Origin: CBDIDH01 sp965277595
GTDB lineage: Bacteria; Planctomycetota; Planctomycetia; Isosphaerales; Isosphaeraceae
Length of the DNA: 64,000 bases
Direction of reading: 5' to 3'
Assembly: GCA_965277595.1 (NCBI GenBank)
Contig: CBDIDH010000002.1
Location: forward strand, 1,178,001 to 1,242,000
The notes beneath the pieces were generated by a model, which did no database searches, was not told the origin of the DNA, and saw only the letters and a program-made list of their open reading frames with translations. Shown here piece by piece: positions 50,413 through 60,448 of the stretch (position 1 is its first letter; every line of letters begins with the position of its first letter). The translations under genes were made by a program, and so were the position numbers.

Positions 50413-51854
50413 CGATCCTCCAGCGCCCAGCGCCCGGAGCGGCCCGGCAGGCCGGGAAAGGCGAAGTGGTCGCCACTGGCGTCGGACGACGCTTCCTCGT
50501 CCTCCCAGGGACGGCGAAGCCGGCGCCGAACGGTCTCGGCGACGAAGACCGCAACCGCCGCCGTCACCACGTTCGGAATCAAGGTCGCGGTATCACCCAG
50601 TTCCGAAAGTTCGGTATCCAGGGCGACAATCCGGCCGAGGAACTGGTCAATCGACCGTTCCAACGTCCCGCGCTCGAACGGCGAGAAACTCGCGATCAGC
50701 TCCGCCGCGCCGATCGGTAGCGCGGAGGTCAAGATCGTATTGACGGGTCCTTGGGCCTCGGACGAGTCATCCGTGAGGGCTTCGCCCGCCTCACCGTTCC
50801 GCGAGGCGCTCGCGTCTCGGTTCGCCTGCAAGGTCCAGGCCACCGTCTGAACCGGACCGACGTCTCCCGAGGCCGACGCCGACGCCGATCCCGACGCCGA
50901 AACACCCCCCGGAGGTGCAATCGCCACGGTCGGCCCGTTCTCCGTGGTCGGTCCGAGGTTGGGCATGCCTGGCCGGGAGTGGCCGCTGGCGTCACTGCCG
51001 GTCGCCTGGGTCGCCGCGATCGTCGGCGCGACGCCCGCGACAACCCCTGGCGTCGTGCCATTCAAGGCCGTTGACGTTGATGTTGATGTTCCCGCCGGGG
51101 CAGGTCCGGGGGGTCCGCCGTGCGGCGGCGCGGAAGACGAGGCGTCGACGTGATTCGGGTCGCCCGCCAGGCCCCGATACGCGGCGGCCAGAAGGGACGC
51201 GTGATCGATCGGCGGTGCTCCCGGCTCCCCATGACTTCCCGGATCGCCACCCGACGGAGACATCGGCACGTCGGAACGCGCCATCGTCGTCGACGCCTGA
51301 GCCAGCGCCGAAGAGATCATGTCCGAGGGCGACGATGAATCGGCGAGGGGCGTCGAGTCGATCGACGTCGACGTCAAGACGCTTTCCTGGTGCAAGAGGT
51401 GGTCAACCGCCAATGTCGCCAGGACTTCGGCTCGAATCGGATCGCCGCCTTGCCCGTCGAATCTCAACGCGTCCGCCTGCGAAAGACTGGCCCGAACATA
51501 CGCGACCGACGTCGAACCCGAGGGAAGGTAGATCAGGCTCTCGCTTGCCGGTTGGGCGCGTCCGGCCCAGAGGGGCCGAGGCCCTCCCGTTCCGCCGTTC
51601 TCGGGCGCGGCCGGCCAGGCGGGATTCGTGAACGCGGCGGAGGTCCCGGCCAGAGAAAGGGGAGACGTCTGGGGCGAATTAAAATCCCAGTGGTGACCTG
51701 GAGGCTGGGGGCCACTCAACGCCGGTCCGACCGGAACGATCAGCAGGGGGGCACCCGCGGCGAAACCGCTGGGCAAGGACCGATCTTCCAGCGCTTCCAG
51801 GCATCGAAGACGTCTCGGCTTCGATCGGCTTGCGCGTCCGGGGATACGAGGCAT
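50409..51854 (-). CDS. Exported/membrane protein of unknown function with LExLEDRxLP motif
   Basis: The 481-residue protein starts RRLRCLEALEDRSLPSGFAA, the N-terminal motif found on many planctomycete exported proteins. The central region is low-complexity Ser/Pro/Gly/Thr (AGTSTSTSTALNGT, ASGSASASASGD). Near the C-terminus a hydrophobic helix (LIPNVVTAAVAVFVAETVRR) precedes an Arg-rich and acidic tail, suggesting a membrane anchor with a cytoplasmic end. It is translationally coupled to the downstream ECF gene, so it may act on or report to the sigma factor; this is inference. Confidence 0.72.
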   Translation of the reverse strand: MPRIPGRASRSKPRRLRCLEALEDRSLPSGFAAGAPLLIVPVGPALSGPQPPGHHWDFNSPQTSPLSLAGTSAAFTNPAWPAAPENGGTGGPRPLWAGRAQPASESLIYLPSGSTSVAYVRASLSQADALRFDGQGGDPIRAEVLATLAVDHLLHQESVLTSTSIDSTPLADSSSPSDMISSALAQASTTMARSDVPMSPSGGDPGSHGEPGAPPIDHASLLAAAYRGLAGDPNHVDASSSAPPHGGPPGPAPAGTSTSTSTALNGTTPGVVAGVAPTIAATQATGSDASGHSRPGMPNLGPTTENGPTVAIAPPGGVSASGSASASASGDVGPVQTVAWTLQANRDASASRNGEAGEALTDDSSEAQGPVNTILTSALPIGAAELIASFSPFERGTLERSIDQFLGRIVALDTELSELGDTATLIPNVVTAAVAVFVAETVRRRLRRPWEDEEASSDASGDHFAFPGLPGRSGRWALEDR

Positions 51855-52356
51855 GAACCAGGCCCTCGTCGGGGCGGCGCGTCAATGGAGTTCGCCAGCG
51901 GGCTACACCATGATATCCGCGCGGCTCCAAAGAATCCAGAACTTCTCCCGGAGTCCCGACCGGCGGTTCTCATACCCGCTCCCTCGGTTCCGGTCAAGGA
52001 GAGACGGCCGAGTCGATCCGAGCCGGACACGTCCTTCCCATCCTAATCTACGACGCCTGAACCGTCGGAACTTGAGACTTGTTTACGGAATCTTCCTCGC
52101 AAGCCGGTCGCAAGGGTACGGCGGCCGATCCGCCTTCGTGACAACCCTTCACTCGAAAATTCCGGAGAATCCCGGTCGACGACCAGGGAACGACGTCGGC
52201 GCGAAGTTCCAAGCCCGGTCGGGTCGGATCAGGTCGGGTCGGGTCGGCACCGGCGAACGATTCGCCTTTTGGGAAATCTTGTGCTCGGAAGATAGTGGGG
52301 GGGAAAGCGTTCTCTCGAAAGTCAACAGCGCAGTGGCCGAGACGCCCGGCGATCCC
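51855..52356. other. 502-bp gap between divergent promoters
   Basis: No convincing gene. A CGGGT tandem (GGGTCGGATCAGGTCGGGTC, near 52,210) is a minor local repeat. The region should hold the promoter of the 481-residue protein operon. Confidence 0.4.
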
Positions 52357-52581
52357 TCAGGCGGACGTTTCCGATTCCGTCTCCGGCAGCACCAGCATGA
52401 TCGACTTCGACAGGTCGAGGAGGAACCACGACCCGCAATCGTCGCAGGTGCCGAGCAAGCGGTTCGGCTCATTCTCGTCCGGCTGATGGCGCACCAGCGG
52501 CGCCTGACAACGCGCGCACAAGATGTCGCAAATATCCTCGAATCGAATGCGCTGAAACGGTGCGAGAGGCGTCACGGTCAT
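52357..52581 (-). CDS. Small zinc-ribbon protein
   Basis: The 74-residue protein starts at the ATG 52,581 (GGAGAG 8 nt upstream; the frame is open to 52,620). Two Cys pairs (ILCARCQAPLVRH and GTCDDCGSWFLLDL) form a zinc ribbon. The C-terminus LSKSIMLVLPETESETSA is a short strand and acidic tail. It is soluble. The function is unknown; it may be a nucleic-acid or protein adaptor. Confidence 0.75.
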   Translation of the reverse strand: MTVTPLAPFQRIRFEDICDILCARCQAPLVRHQPDENEPNRLLGTCDDCGSWFLLDLSKSIMLVLPETESETSA

Positions 52582-53371
52582 AAAAATTCTCTCCCGGCCA
52601 GGTAGGCCCTTGTCCTCCACCTTCAGAGTTCGCCATAATTAGCCGTTGTCGCCGCGTCCGCTGTCCGAGGGGTACCGTCGTCGGGCTTCAATTCGATTCA
52701 ATCAATCAAATCACCGTTTCTTGCTTTAGAACAAAACCCGGGGTTCGGGAAGTCCTTCAGCGTCATTCGGCGGAAGTTTTTTCGCGCTCAAGGCAGGTGC
52801 TTCGTGGTCTTCGGAACACCGCGAGGGAACTCCGATTCGGAATCGGGCGCTTTCTGATCGAAGAGGAATCCAAGGACCTTGACTCGACCTGGAATCACCC
52901 AACAAGGAAGAGTCAGTTCGAAGGCCGTCATCCGCCATTTTTTTTAGCTCGGGATCGATTGCCTCCTCTTGGATGCCTGGCAATCCCTCAATCAATGGAT
53001 TGAGGACTCGGAACCGAACAAAGTCGACTCGGGCATCATGGTCATACGCCAGCAGACAAAACTTTGCCCTCTGTCCTTTGCCCTTTCCCCTTGTGATCAA
53101 AAACGGATGCGATCTGACAACGCCTTGAAAAACCCGATGGTGTTTCTCTGGAATTTCTCATTCCCCTGGCCAACGCTCAATCTGGTTATAAAAGAGATTA
53201 AGCCGCGTGATCGATTCACCTCACCTCCCATTTTTTGAAGGGCACGACTTCAGAAGATTGTGCTATACGACACGAAACCCGCACGAATTCCTTATTAAGC
53301 GGTATTTTTCCAGAAAGTTGGCGGACGGGCGGCACCGATCCGACTCTCCTTGTCGCGGAGGACGGTTCACG
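52582..53371. other. 790-bp gap, lower GC, with one B array
   Basis: The stretch is more AT-rich than its surroundings. A - strand frame from 52,726 to 53,100 (124 residues, LLAYDHDARVDFVRFRVLNP) could be a degraded gene, but it starts in repeat DNA and I cannot identify it. A family B array (CTTTGCCCTCTGTCCTTTGC) lies at 53,062-53,090. The promoter of the next sigma gene should be here. Confidence 0.5.
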
Positions 53372-53992
53372 ATGGTGGACAGCAACACCCCCGGGTCGGC
53401 CGATGCCGCCCAACCCGGACCCGACCATGAGACGTCGGACAAGTCGTTGCTCAGGCTGTACCGCCACGGGGACCAGGATGCCGCGACGCTTCTTTACATG
53501 CGGTACGCCGAACGGCTCCGCGCCCTGGCGCGGTCGCGGACTTCTCAGGACCTGGCCGGTCGCGTCGATGATGACGATATCGTGCAGTCGGTCTTTGGAA
53601 GTTTCTTTCGGGGAGTGATCCACGGGGCGTACGACGTACCGCACGGCGAGGAGCTCTGGAACCTCTTTCTGGTCATCACCCTGAACAAGATCCGTTCCAA
53701 GGGGGGTCATCATCGCGCGGCGAAACGAGACGTCAGGCAGACGGTCGGCGGTGAGGGGATTGACCGGGCCGCCGACTCCCTCTCGACCGAGGGTCAGGCC
53801 GTCGCCCTGCTAAAAATGGCGATCGCGGAGGCGCTCGACCGCCTTCCCGAGCAACACAGCCAGGCCGTCCGTCTGCGGATGGAGGGCTACGAGGTTTCCG
53901 AAATTGCCGAGTGCACCGGCCGGTCGAAGCGGTCGGTGGAGCGTCTTCTTCAGGAGAGCCGGGTTCGACTCGGCGGGTTGCTCGACGACTGA
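53372..53992 (+). CDS. ECF RNA polymerase sigma factor
   Basis: The 206-residue protein has region 2 (LLRLYRHGDQDAATLLYMRY, DDDDIVQSVFGSFFRGV, LWNLFLVITLNKIRSKGGHH) and region 4 (LPEQHSQAVRLRMEGYEVSE, IAECTGRSKRSVERLLQESR). I chose the ATG at 53,372 (GGAGG upstream); the frame is open to 53,207. It belongs to the same broad ECF type as the factor at 49,708 and is followed by a TPR-kinase after 97 bp. Confidence 0.93.
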   Translation: MVDSNTPGSADAAQPGPDHETSDKSLLRLYRHGDQDAATLLYMRYAERLRALARSRTSQDLAGRVDDDDIVQSVFGSFFRGVIHGAYDVPHGEELWNLFLVITLNKIRSKGGHHRAAKRDVRQTVGGEGIDRAADSLSTEGQAVALLKMAIAEALDRLPEQHSQAVRLRMEGYEVSEIAECTGRSKRSVERLLQESRVRLGGLLDD

Positions 53993-54089
53993 GCAGCCGA
54001 CCTCGGGTCAAGGGGGGGGCGACCACGGCGGTCGTGCCCGTCTTGCCCGCTCCTTGCACGAACGTTCCGATCAACGAGGATCGACGCCG

Positions 54090-57000
54090 ATGAGGACGTC
54101 CAATCCAGACGACGGGGCCATACCTCCTCTCGCCGCCGAAGAGGCGCTCGACGCGTACGTCCGCGCCTTTGAAAACGCGTACGCGGAGCGGGGCGAGGCC
54201 GATCCGTCCGACTTCTTGCCCCCCGAGGGCGACCCGCTCCGCTCGGCCGTCCTGCGCGAGCTTCTCCGGGTCGACCTGGAATTCGGCTGGGAGCGCGGAC
54301 GGCCCAAGAACCTGGCCGAGTATCAACGCGTCTTCCCCGCCCTCAAGGCCGACGTCGACGGCCTCCGCCAGATCGCCTTCGAGGAATACCGGCTCCGCGG
54401 GCTCGCCGGTGAAGACCCCTCGGCCGACGAGTATCTCGACCGCTACGGAATCCGGCTCGACCCGATCGTGGCCCGGCTCAGGCCGCCGCTGCCTCGCCTC
54501 GACAGCCCCGCCTCGATCCAAGCCGGCCAGAGCCCGAGCCGGGCGCGAACCCGGACCCGGCCTCGACGCCCCGAGTCGGGATCGGCCCAGGTCCCCTCCT
54601 TGCCCGACATTGGCACCGACTTCCTCGGCTTTCGGCTCATCGCCGAGCTTGGCCACGGCGCCTTCGGCCGCGTCTATCTCGCCCGACAGGGCGACATGGC
54701 CGACCGTCCGGTCGTCCTCAAGGTCACCGCCGACGGCTCGGACGAGTCGCAAACCCTGGCGCAGCTTCAACACGAGAACATCGTTCCCGTCTACTCGCGG
54801 CACCGCGACGGCCGGTTCCGGGCGATCTGCATGCCGTATCTAGGCTCGGTCACGCTCCGCGACGTCTTCAACGAGCTGAAAGGGCAGGGGGCCTTGCCCG
54901 AGTCAGGCCGCGACCTCCTCGGCAGTCTCCGACAGAGCAGCCTCAGCAAAACCGCGAGCCTGCCCCCCGACCTTCCCAGCACGTCAAGACCCCCCGTATC
55001 CACCCAGACGCCCCAGACTCACAGCGCCCGGCGGTTTCGGGATCGATGGTCGAATGCGTCGCCCTCGACGTCCGACAACGACCCTCGGACGATGCTTGGC
55101 AAGTTCTCTTACGTCGACGCGGTGATCTGGATGGGTGCCCGGCTGGCCGACGGCCTCGCCCACGCTCATGATCGCGGCATCCTTCACCGCGACATGAAGC
55201 CGGCGAACATCCTCTTGACCGACGACGGCCGCCCGATGCTCCTGGACTTCAACCTCGCCGAGGATCTCAAGCTTCCGAGCGTTGACTCGCAAACCCGCGC
55301 CGGCTCGATCGGCGGCACCCTGCCTTACATGGCACCCGAGCACCTCGCCGCCTTACACGATGGCGAGGCGCCTGTCGACGCGCGGAGCGACCTCTTCGCC
55401 TTCGGCGTGATCCTCTTCGAGATGCTTACCGGCCGTCCTCCCTTTCCGGTCCGCGACGGCTTCCACCCCGACCTGATCGGCGCGATGATCGACGACCGCC
55501 GAGGCCCTCCGCCTCGCCTTCGGCCCTGGAACCCCGCGATTTCTCCGGCCGTGGAATCGGTCGTTCGCCGCTGCCTCGACCCCGACCCGGCCCGGCGTTA
55601 TGCCTCGGCCCGCGACCTTGGCGAAGACCTTCAGCGCCACCTCTTGCGTCGCCCCTTGCGGCACGCGCCCGACCCCTCGCCCGTCGAGCGCATCTCGAAG
55701 TGGGGGCGTCGCAACCGGAATGCCCTGGTGGCGGTCGCCGGTCTTGCCTTCCTGGTCGGCTCCGGCCTCGCCCTTGCCACCCTCACCGCGCGGGCCAACC
55801 GGTTCGAGGCGCTGAAGACCCTGAGTCTCTACCGCGATCAATCCACCTCGGCGCTGAACCTTTTGAGCCTTCGAACCGGCTCGCGCGACGCCGTCCGCCG
55901 CCACGAGGGGCAGATGGCCGCCGACCTCGCCCTTGGCTATTTTCACGTTCGCGACGGTCCCGACCCCGCCTATCCCTGGTGGAAGCGGCTCCCCGCCTCG
56001 CTCCTTCCCGACGATGACCTCGCCGCCCTTCGCAAGAGCGCCGGTGATTTGCTCCTGATGCTCGCCCGTTCCGAGCTTCGCGAAGGCGACGCCCGGTCGA
56101 ACGATGGGAATCGCCGACCGCTTTATAACGCCGCTCTCCGCGACCTCCACCGCGCCCAGCGCTGTTATGAGCCTGATCCGATCCCCTCGGCCGTCTGGTC
56201 CGAACGTTCCGAGGCCCTCAAGCGCCTTGGCGACTCCCAAGGCGCCGCTCTTGCCGCCGCCGAGGCCCAGGCCGCCATTCCCGTCGGCACTCACGACGAC
56301 CTCTTCCGCGGCCTCGACCTTCTGGAAGCCAACGAGCCTGCTCGCGCCCTTCCTTTTTTCGAGTCGGCCGTTCGCGTCGACCCGCGTCAATACTGGGCCT
56401 GGCTCAACCTGGGTAGTTGCCAGATTCGCCTGCTCCACTGGGAACAGGCCGAAGCCTGCTTTAGCACCTGCATTGCCCTCTGGCCCGAACACCCCTCCGC
56501 CTGGCGCAACCGAGGCGTCGTCCTCCGCCATCGCGGCAAGCTTGACGCCGCGCTCAGCGACCTGAACATCGCGCGTCGGCTCGACCACGACGACCCCGAG
56601 ACCCTGGCCGACTACGGCCTGACCGAGCTTGACCTCGGCCGCCCGGTCCAGGCCCTTCGGACCTTTAACGCGGTCCTCCACCAAACGCAATCCCGGCAGG
56701 CCGCGCCCGACCCCCGCCTCTATTTCGTCCGGGCCGTCGCTCGACGCCGGTCGGGCGATACCGCCGGGGCCGACGCCGACCTTGCCGAGGGCCTTCGCCG
56801 CGAACCGATTGACGTGACCGGCTGGAACGTCCGCGCCGTCCATCGATTGAACATCGGCGACTACTCCGGCGCCCTGGCCGATCTCGATCATGCCCTTTCG
56901 ATCGACCCCCGATCGTACTCGGCGCTTCAGGACCGTGCCCGAGTTCTCGCCCGCCATCTCGGCCGGACCGAGGAGGCACTCGAAACGCTCGACCGCCTCA

Positions 57001-57368
57001 TCGCCTCCTATCCCGACTTTGCCGACGCCTGGTCCGACCGCGCCTTGCTTCTCGCCCGCCTCGATCGCCGCGAGGACGCCTTGAAAAGCGCTCAAGCCGC
57101 CCTCGACCTCGATCCGACCCCACGGCGCCAGTGGCAGGCCGCCGCCGCCCGCGTCCTGACCGCGCATGGCGATCCCACCGACCGCAACGCGGCCGTCCAG
57201 CTCCTCACATCCGCCCTGACGCGTGCTCCCGACCTCGTCACCCCGATCGCCGCCGACGCCGACCTCACCTCTCTCCACGATCATCCCGGATACTCCCGCG
57301 CCCTCTCCTCGGCCCGCGCCGTTAACACCTCTCGCTCTCTCGAACCCATCTTGCGCCCTTCTCCCTAG
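54090..57368 (+). CDS. Ser/Thr protein kinase with TPR repeats
   Basis: The 1092-residue protein has an N-terminal helical region, a Hanks-type kinase domain (about 182-525) with ELGHGAFGRVYLA, K211 (VVLKV), HRDMKPANILL (D368, K370) and GGTLPYMAPEHLA, a transmembrane helix (about 544-565), and many TPR units (YWAWLNLGSCQIRLLHWEQA, ADAWSDRALLLARLDRREDA). The DFG motif is DFN (386-388). A Ser/Pro/Thr-rich insertion of about 80 residues precedes YVDAVIW. The ATG at 54,090 was chosen for GAGGATCG upstream; the frame is open from 53,904. It forms an ECF-kinase pair. Confidence 0.93.
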   Translation: MRTSNPDDGAIPPLAAEEALDAYVRAFENAYAERGEADPSDFLPPEGDPLRSAVLRELLRVDLEFGWERGRPKNLAEYQRVFPALKADVDGLRQIAFEEYRLRGLAGEDPSADEYLDRYGIRLDPIVARLRPPLPRLDSPASIQAGQSPSRARTRTRPRRPESGSAQVPSLPDIGTDFLGFRLIAELGHGAFGRVYLARQGDMADRPVVLKVTADGSDESQTLAQLQHENIVPVYSRHRDGRFRAICMPYLGSVTLRDVFNELKGQGALPESGRDLLGSLRQSSLSKTASLPPDLPSTSRPPVSTQTPQTHSARRFRDRWSNASPSTSDNDPRTMLGKFSYVDAVIWMGARLADGLAHAHDRGILHRDMKPANILLTDDGRPMLLDFNLAEDLKLPSVDSQTRAGSIGGTLPYMAPEHLAALHDGEAPVDARSDLFAFGVILFEMLTGRPPFPVRDGFHPDLIGAMIDDRRGPPPRLRPWNPAISPAVESVVRRCLDPDPARRYASARDLGEDLQRHLLRRPLRHAPDPSPVERISKWGRRNRNALVAVAGLAFLVGSGLALATLTARANRFEALKTLSLYRDQSTSALNLLSLRTGSRDAVRRHEGQMAADLALGYFHVRDGPDPAYPWWKRLPASLLPDDDLAALRKSAGDLLLMLARSELREGDARSNDGNRRPLYNAALRDLHRAQRCYEPDPIPSAVWSERSEALKRLGDSQGAALAAAEAQAAIPVGTHDDLFRGLDLLEANEPARALPFFESAVRVDPRQYWAWLNLGSCQIRLLHWEQAEACFSTCIALWPEHPSAWRNRGVVLRHRGKLDAALSDLNIARRLDHDDPETLADYGLTELDLGRPVQALRTFNAVLHQTQSRQAAPDPRLYFVRAVARRRSGDTAGADADLAEGLRREPIDVTGWNVRAVHRLNIGDYSGALADLDHALSIDPRSYSALQDRARVLARHLGRTEEALETLDRLIASYPDFADAWSDRALLLARLDRREDALKSAQAALDLDPTPRRQWQAAAARVLTAHGDPTDRNAAVQLLTSALTRAPDLVTPIAADADLTSLHDHPGYSRALSSARAVNTSRSLEPILRPSP

Positions 57369-57424
57369 CCTTCGCCCTTTCCCAGACTTCCGCTCCTTGA
57401 TGTTTGGAAAAAGGCCCAATAACC

Positions 57425-57690
57425 GATGACCAATCGGTTTATCTTTTGCCCTTTGCCCTTTGCCCCTTGCCCCTTGCCCCTTGTCCCTTGCCCCTTGCCC
57501 CTTGCCCCTTGCCCCTTGCCCTTTGTCCTTTACCCTTTGTCCTTTGCCCTTTGCCCTTTGCCCTTTGCCCTTTGCCCTTTGCCCCTTGCCCCTTGCCCCT
57601 TGCCCCTTGCCCCTTGCCCCTTGCCCTTTGCCCTTTACCCTTTGTCCTTTGTCCTTTGTCCTTTGTCCTTTGCCCTATCGGTCATCCCCC
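57425..57690. repeat. Large family B array (about 33 units) flanked by A and inverse A
   Basis: GATGACCAATCGG (57,425-57,438) precedes B units TTGCCCTTTGCCCCTTGCCC and similar to 57,677; inverse A (CTATCGGTCATC) ends the element at 57,690. B variants come in blocks: GCCCCTT units in two runs, GCCCTTT units between, GTCCTTT units at the end. Confidence 0.97.
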
Positions 57691-58113
57691 AAAAAACCAA
57701 TCCCACCCCGCGCATCGAACCGCTTTCTTTCGAGCTTAAAAGAGCCACCTCTACCCTCAATAAAACCTCTGACCGAAAAATCTCTTAAAAATTCTTAAAA
57801 AGGCTGTCACTATCGGACATCAATCGCGGTTACACTATCAGCCATATTAAACGATACGAGAGTTTCGGTCCACGACCGGCCTCGAAATTCTCTGCCCCGC
57901 AGTGAAGTGAAATGACCGAACGAGCCAACACCCCCGCGAGACGGATCGGAACGGGAGAGCTTCACCTGCCCCTGCCGGCGGCCACGAAGATCGTGGCGAG
58001 ACCGCGCCCGGGAAGAAGCTCAGACTGCCTCGCCAAGGACGGACCGTTGCCGGCGATGCCGCCGGCCATCGTGCTTCGAACGCACCTGGTCCAGTCAACG
58101 AGGATCGACTCCG
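57691..58113. other. Gap before the metalloprotease gene
   Basis: About 420 bp. The first half is AT-rich (CTTAAAAATTCTTAAAAAGG near 57,783) and may hold a promoter. A + strand frame from 57,912 that overlaps the next start is probably not a gene. Confidence 0.4.
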
Positions 58114-60012
58114 ATGACGCACGCACCACGACGACGACCGTCGCTGGAAGTTCTCGAATCCCGTGATCTCCCGGCCACCTTTGGAGTGCCCTGGCCCGAT
58201 CCCCAGGCCCTCACCCTCAGCCTGATTCCCGACGGCACCGCCATCGCCGGCTCGCGCAGCAGTCTCGATCAGACACTTAACGCCGCGATGCCGACGACCG
58301 CCTGGGAAATGGACATCCTTCGGGCCTATCAGACCTGGGCCGACCTCGGCAACATCAACATCGGCCTCGTCGCCGATAGCGGCCAGGCCAGCGGCACCCC
58401 CGGCCCGCTTCAGGGCAACGCCAGGATTGGCGACATTCGCGTCGGCGCCGTGCCGCTCGGCACGGGAACGCTTGCGATCACCACTCCTTTTGATCTTGGC
58501 GACAACCTCTCGGGCGACCTCCTTCTCAACAGCCAGGCCAGCTTCAGCGACGCCCCGAACGCGGTCGAGAACCTTGCCACCACCCTTCTTCACGAAGCCG
58601 GCCACAGCTTCGGCCTTCCCGACAACCCGGCCGACCCGACCTCGGCCATGTACCCGGTGAACACCGGCGCGATCACCAATCCCTCGGCCGCCGACATCGC
58701 CGCGCTCCAGGCCCTTTACGGCACCCGGGCCCCCGACACCCGCGACGATTCCACGTTCGCGACGGCCCGTCCCCTCGCCCCCGGCGCTCTCGTCTCGGTC
58801 GACCTGCCGACGCTCGCCGATCAGGACGTTTACCGAATCATTGACAACACCCCCGGCCCCTTCGTCGTTGACCTCCGCACCTCCGGAATCAGCCTTCTCA
58901 CCGCCCGCGAGACGATTGACAACGCCCAGGGCCAACCCATCGCCAGCGTCGCCGCCGCCGACCCGCTTCACGGCGACCTCTCCTTGACCATCCCCGGCGC
59001 CCAGGTCGGCTCGACCTATTTCATTCGGGTTCAGGCGGCTCGTCCCGACGTCTTCGGGATCGGCACCTATCGGCTCGCCGCCGGTCCCGCCTCCCTCGCC
59101 CTCAAGGCTCTCGCCGCGAAGTCGACACTCGGCATCAACCCCGGCAAGACCGGCTCGACCATTAACCTGACCCCCCAGACCAGCGGCACCGACGCCCGAT
59201 GGCCCTACCTCGTCGCCGAGACCCTCTCTAACCCCAAGGCCACCCAGGATTACGCGATCACGACCCGTTCCACCCCTTCCGCCGCCCTGATCGTCACCGT
59301 CTGGGCCGACCGCTCGGGCGCCTTGATCCCTCGGGTGCGGGTCTTTGACGCCAATCACCACGCCGTCGCCTTTCAGGTCGTCGCGGCCGACGCGTCAAGC
59401 CAGTCGATCCAGGTCCTTTCTCCCGTCGCCAACGCCCGATACATCGTCGAGGTTTCCGCCGCCCCCGGCTCAACCGTGAAAGGCGCATTGGGCCAGTACA
59501 CGCTCGGGATCACCGACCGCCTCGCCGCCGTCGCCGACGAGACGCTCGCCTCGGGCACCCTCAACGCCGCCCAGAACAAGACGTTTCTCAGCCTTGACCT
59601 CGCCGTCGCCGAGGTTTACCACCTTGACCTTTCCGGCGGCACGTCTTCAAAGACCGGCGTTTCCCTGACCGTCTTCAACGCTCGGAACAAGGTCGTCGCC
59701 ACCTTGCGAGCGAACGGGGCGTCGGGACGTTCGAGTCTCGACCTCGTCTTGCCCGCCGGCCATTACACCCTGGCGATCCTTGGCGCCTCGCGCAACGGCA
59801 GCCCTCCGCCGACGATCCCTTACCTTCTTCGCGGCACCTATCGCAGCGAACCCGACGATCCCTCCCTTTCCGACCCGACCCTAGACCCTTTCAGCCTCGC
59901 CCCCAGTCTGACTCCGGATTTCTCACCTTACGACCTTGTCGTTGCCCCCTTCTCGATCTTTGATGACTTCCTGATCCTCGCCTCTCCGTTCAGCCCGATC
60001 TTGTGGGACTGA
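58114..60012 (+). CDS. Exported matrixin-like zinc metalloprotease
   Basis: The 632-residue protein begins with the export-associated motif RRRPSLEVLESRDLPATFGV. The protease domain has the zinc site LLHEAGHSFGLPD (H160, E161, H164 and D170 as third ligand) and a following Met-turn SAMYP, as in matrixins. Then come two or three beta domains of pre-peptidase type (DVYRIIDNTPGPFVVDLRTS, FLSLDLAVAEVYHLDLSGGT). GAGGATCG precedes the ATG, and the leader closely matches that of the kinase at 54,090. It probably degrades extracellular protein. Confidence 0.88.
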   Translation: MTHAPRRRPSLEVLESRDLPATFGVPWPDPQALTLSLIPDGTAIAGSRSSLDQTLNAAMPTTAWEMDILRAYQTWADLGNINIGLVADSGQASGTPGPLQGNARIGDIRVGAVPLGTGTLAITTPFDLGDNLSGDLLLNSQASFSDAPNAVENLATTLLHEAGHSFGLPDNPADPTSAMYPVNTGAITNPSAADIAALQALYGTRAPDTRDDSTFATARPLAPGALVSVDLPTLADQDVYRIIDNTPGPFVVDLRTSGISLLTARETIDNAQGQPIASVAAADPLHGDLSLTIPGAQVGSTYFIRVQAARPDVFGIGTYRLAAGPASLALKALAAKSTLGINPGKTGSTINLTPQTSGTDARWPYLVAETLSNPKATQDYAITTRSTPSAALIVTVWADRSGALIPRVRVFDANHHAVAFQVVAADASSQSIQVLSPVANARYIVEVSAAPGSTVKGALGQYTLGITDRLAAVADETLASGTLNAAQNKTFLSLDLAVAEVYHLDLSGGTSSKTGVSLTVFNARNKVVATLRANGASGRSSLDLVLPAGHYTLAILGASRNGSPPPTIPYLLRGTYRSEPDDPSLSDPTLDPFSLAPSLTPDFSPYDLVVAPFSIFDDFLILASPFSPILWD

Positions 60013-60059
60013 CCTCGCTTTTCCTTTCTCAGGCACCTTGATTGCGTACCCTGAATTCG

Positions 60060-60100
60060 AACGGCGGTGTGAGACACACGCAAAGACACACGCCGCCGTT
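60060..60100. terminator. Hairpin after the metalloprotease gene
   Basis: AACGGCGGTGTG (60,060-60,071) pairs with CACACGCCGCCGTT with a 2-nt bulge. The tail CGTTTCCCC is T-poor, so it may be a processing or stability hairpin rather than a classic terminator. Confidence 0.45.
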
Positions 60101-60126
60101 CGTTTCCCCAGGGGAGCTTGACCTCC

Positions 60127-60333
60127 ATGCCGCGCCCAGCCGCTCAGAACAACCCGAAACCCGTCCCCACCGGCACCGTCTCTGATCCCGACGACCCCAA
60201 CCCGTTCGGCCCCGACGCGCCCAACACGCGCGACGACGACCCCCCCGCGTCCTCCTGGCCCCCTCTCGCCGCGCCGCCGACGCCTTCGACCGCCGCGCTC
60301 GATGAGGCCGATTTCGCCCCGGACGAGTCTTGA
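60127..60333 (+). CDS. Small Pro/Asp-rich hypothetical protein (68 aa)
   Basis: The frame starts MPRPAAQNNPKPVPTGTVSD and is rich in Pro, Asp and Ala throughout, ending LDEADFAPDES. GGGGAGC precedes the ATG by about 8 nt. It is probably disordered. No family is recognised, and such composition can also arise by chance in this DNA. Confidence 0.45.
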   Translation: MPRPAAQNNPKPVPTGTVSDPDDPNPFGPDAPNTRDDDPPASSWPPLAAPPTPSTAALDEADFAPDES

Positions 60334-60448
60334 GCGGATTCGTCGTCTTCGCCAGCGCGCGCAAAGGCCCGACCCCTCGATTTCCAACGTGATCGAGCGG
60401 CCGGACCTCGCGTGCGCGCATGCGTCCGTGGGTCAGTCGATCAGCAAC

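Noticed and set aside
52726..53100. A 124-residue - strand gene
   Set aside because: Its first codons lie in a family B array, it has no recognisable domain, and no start site is convincing. It is mentioned only as a possible remnant.
57404..57798. Open frames encoding Pro/Leu/Cys repeats such as PLPFALCPLP
   Set aside because: All three + frames are open only because of the GCCCTTT heptamer array.
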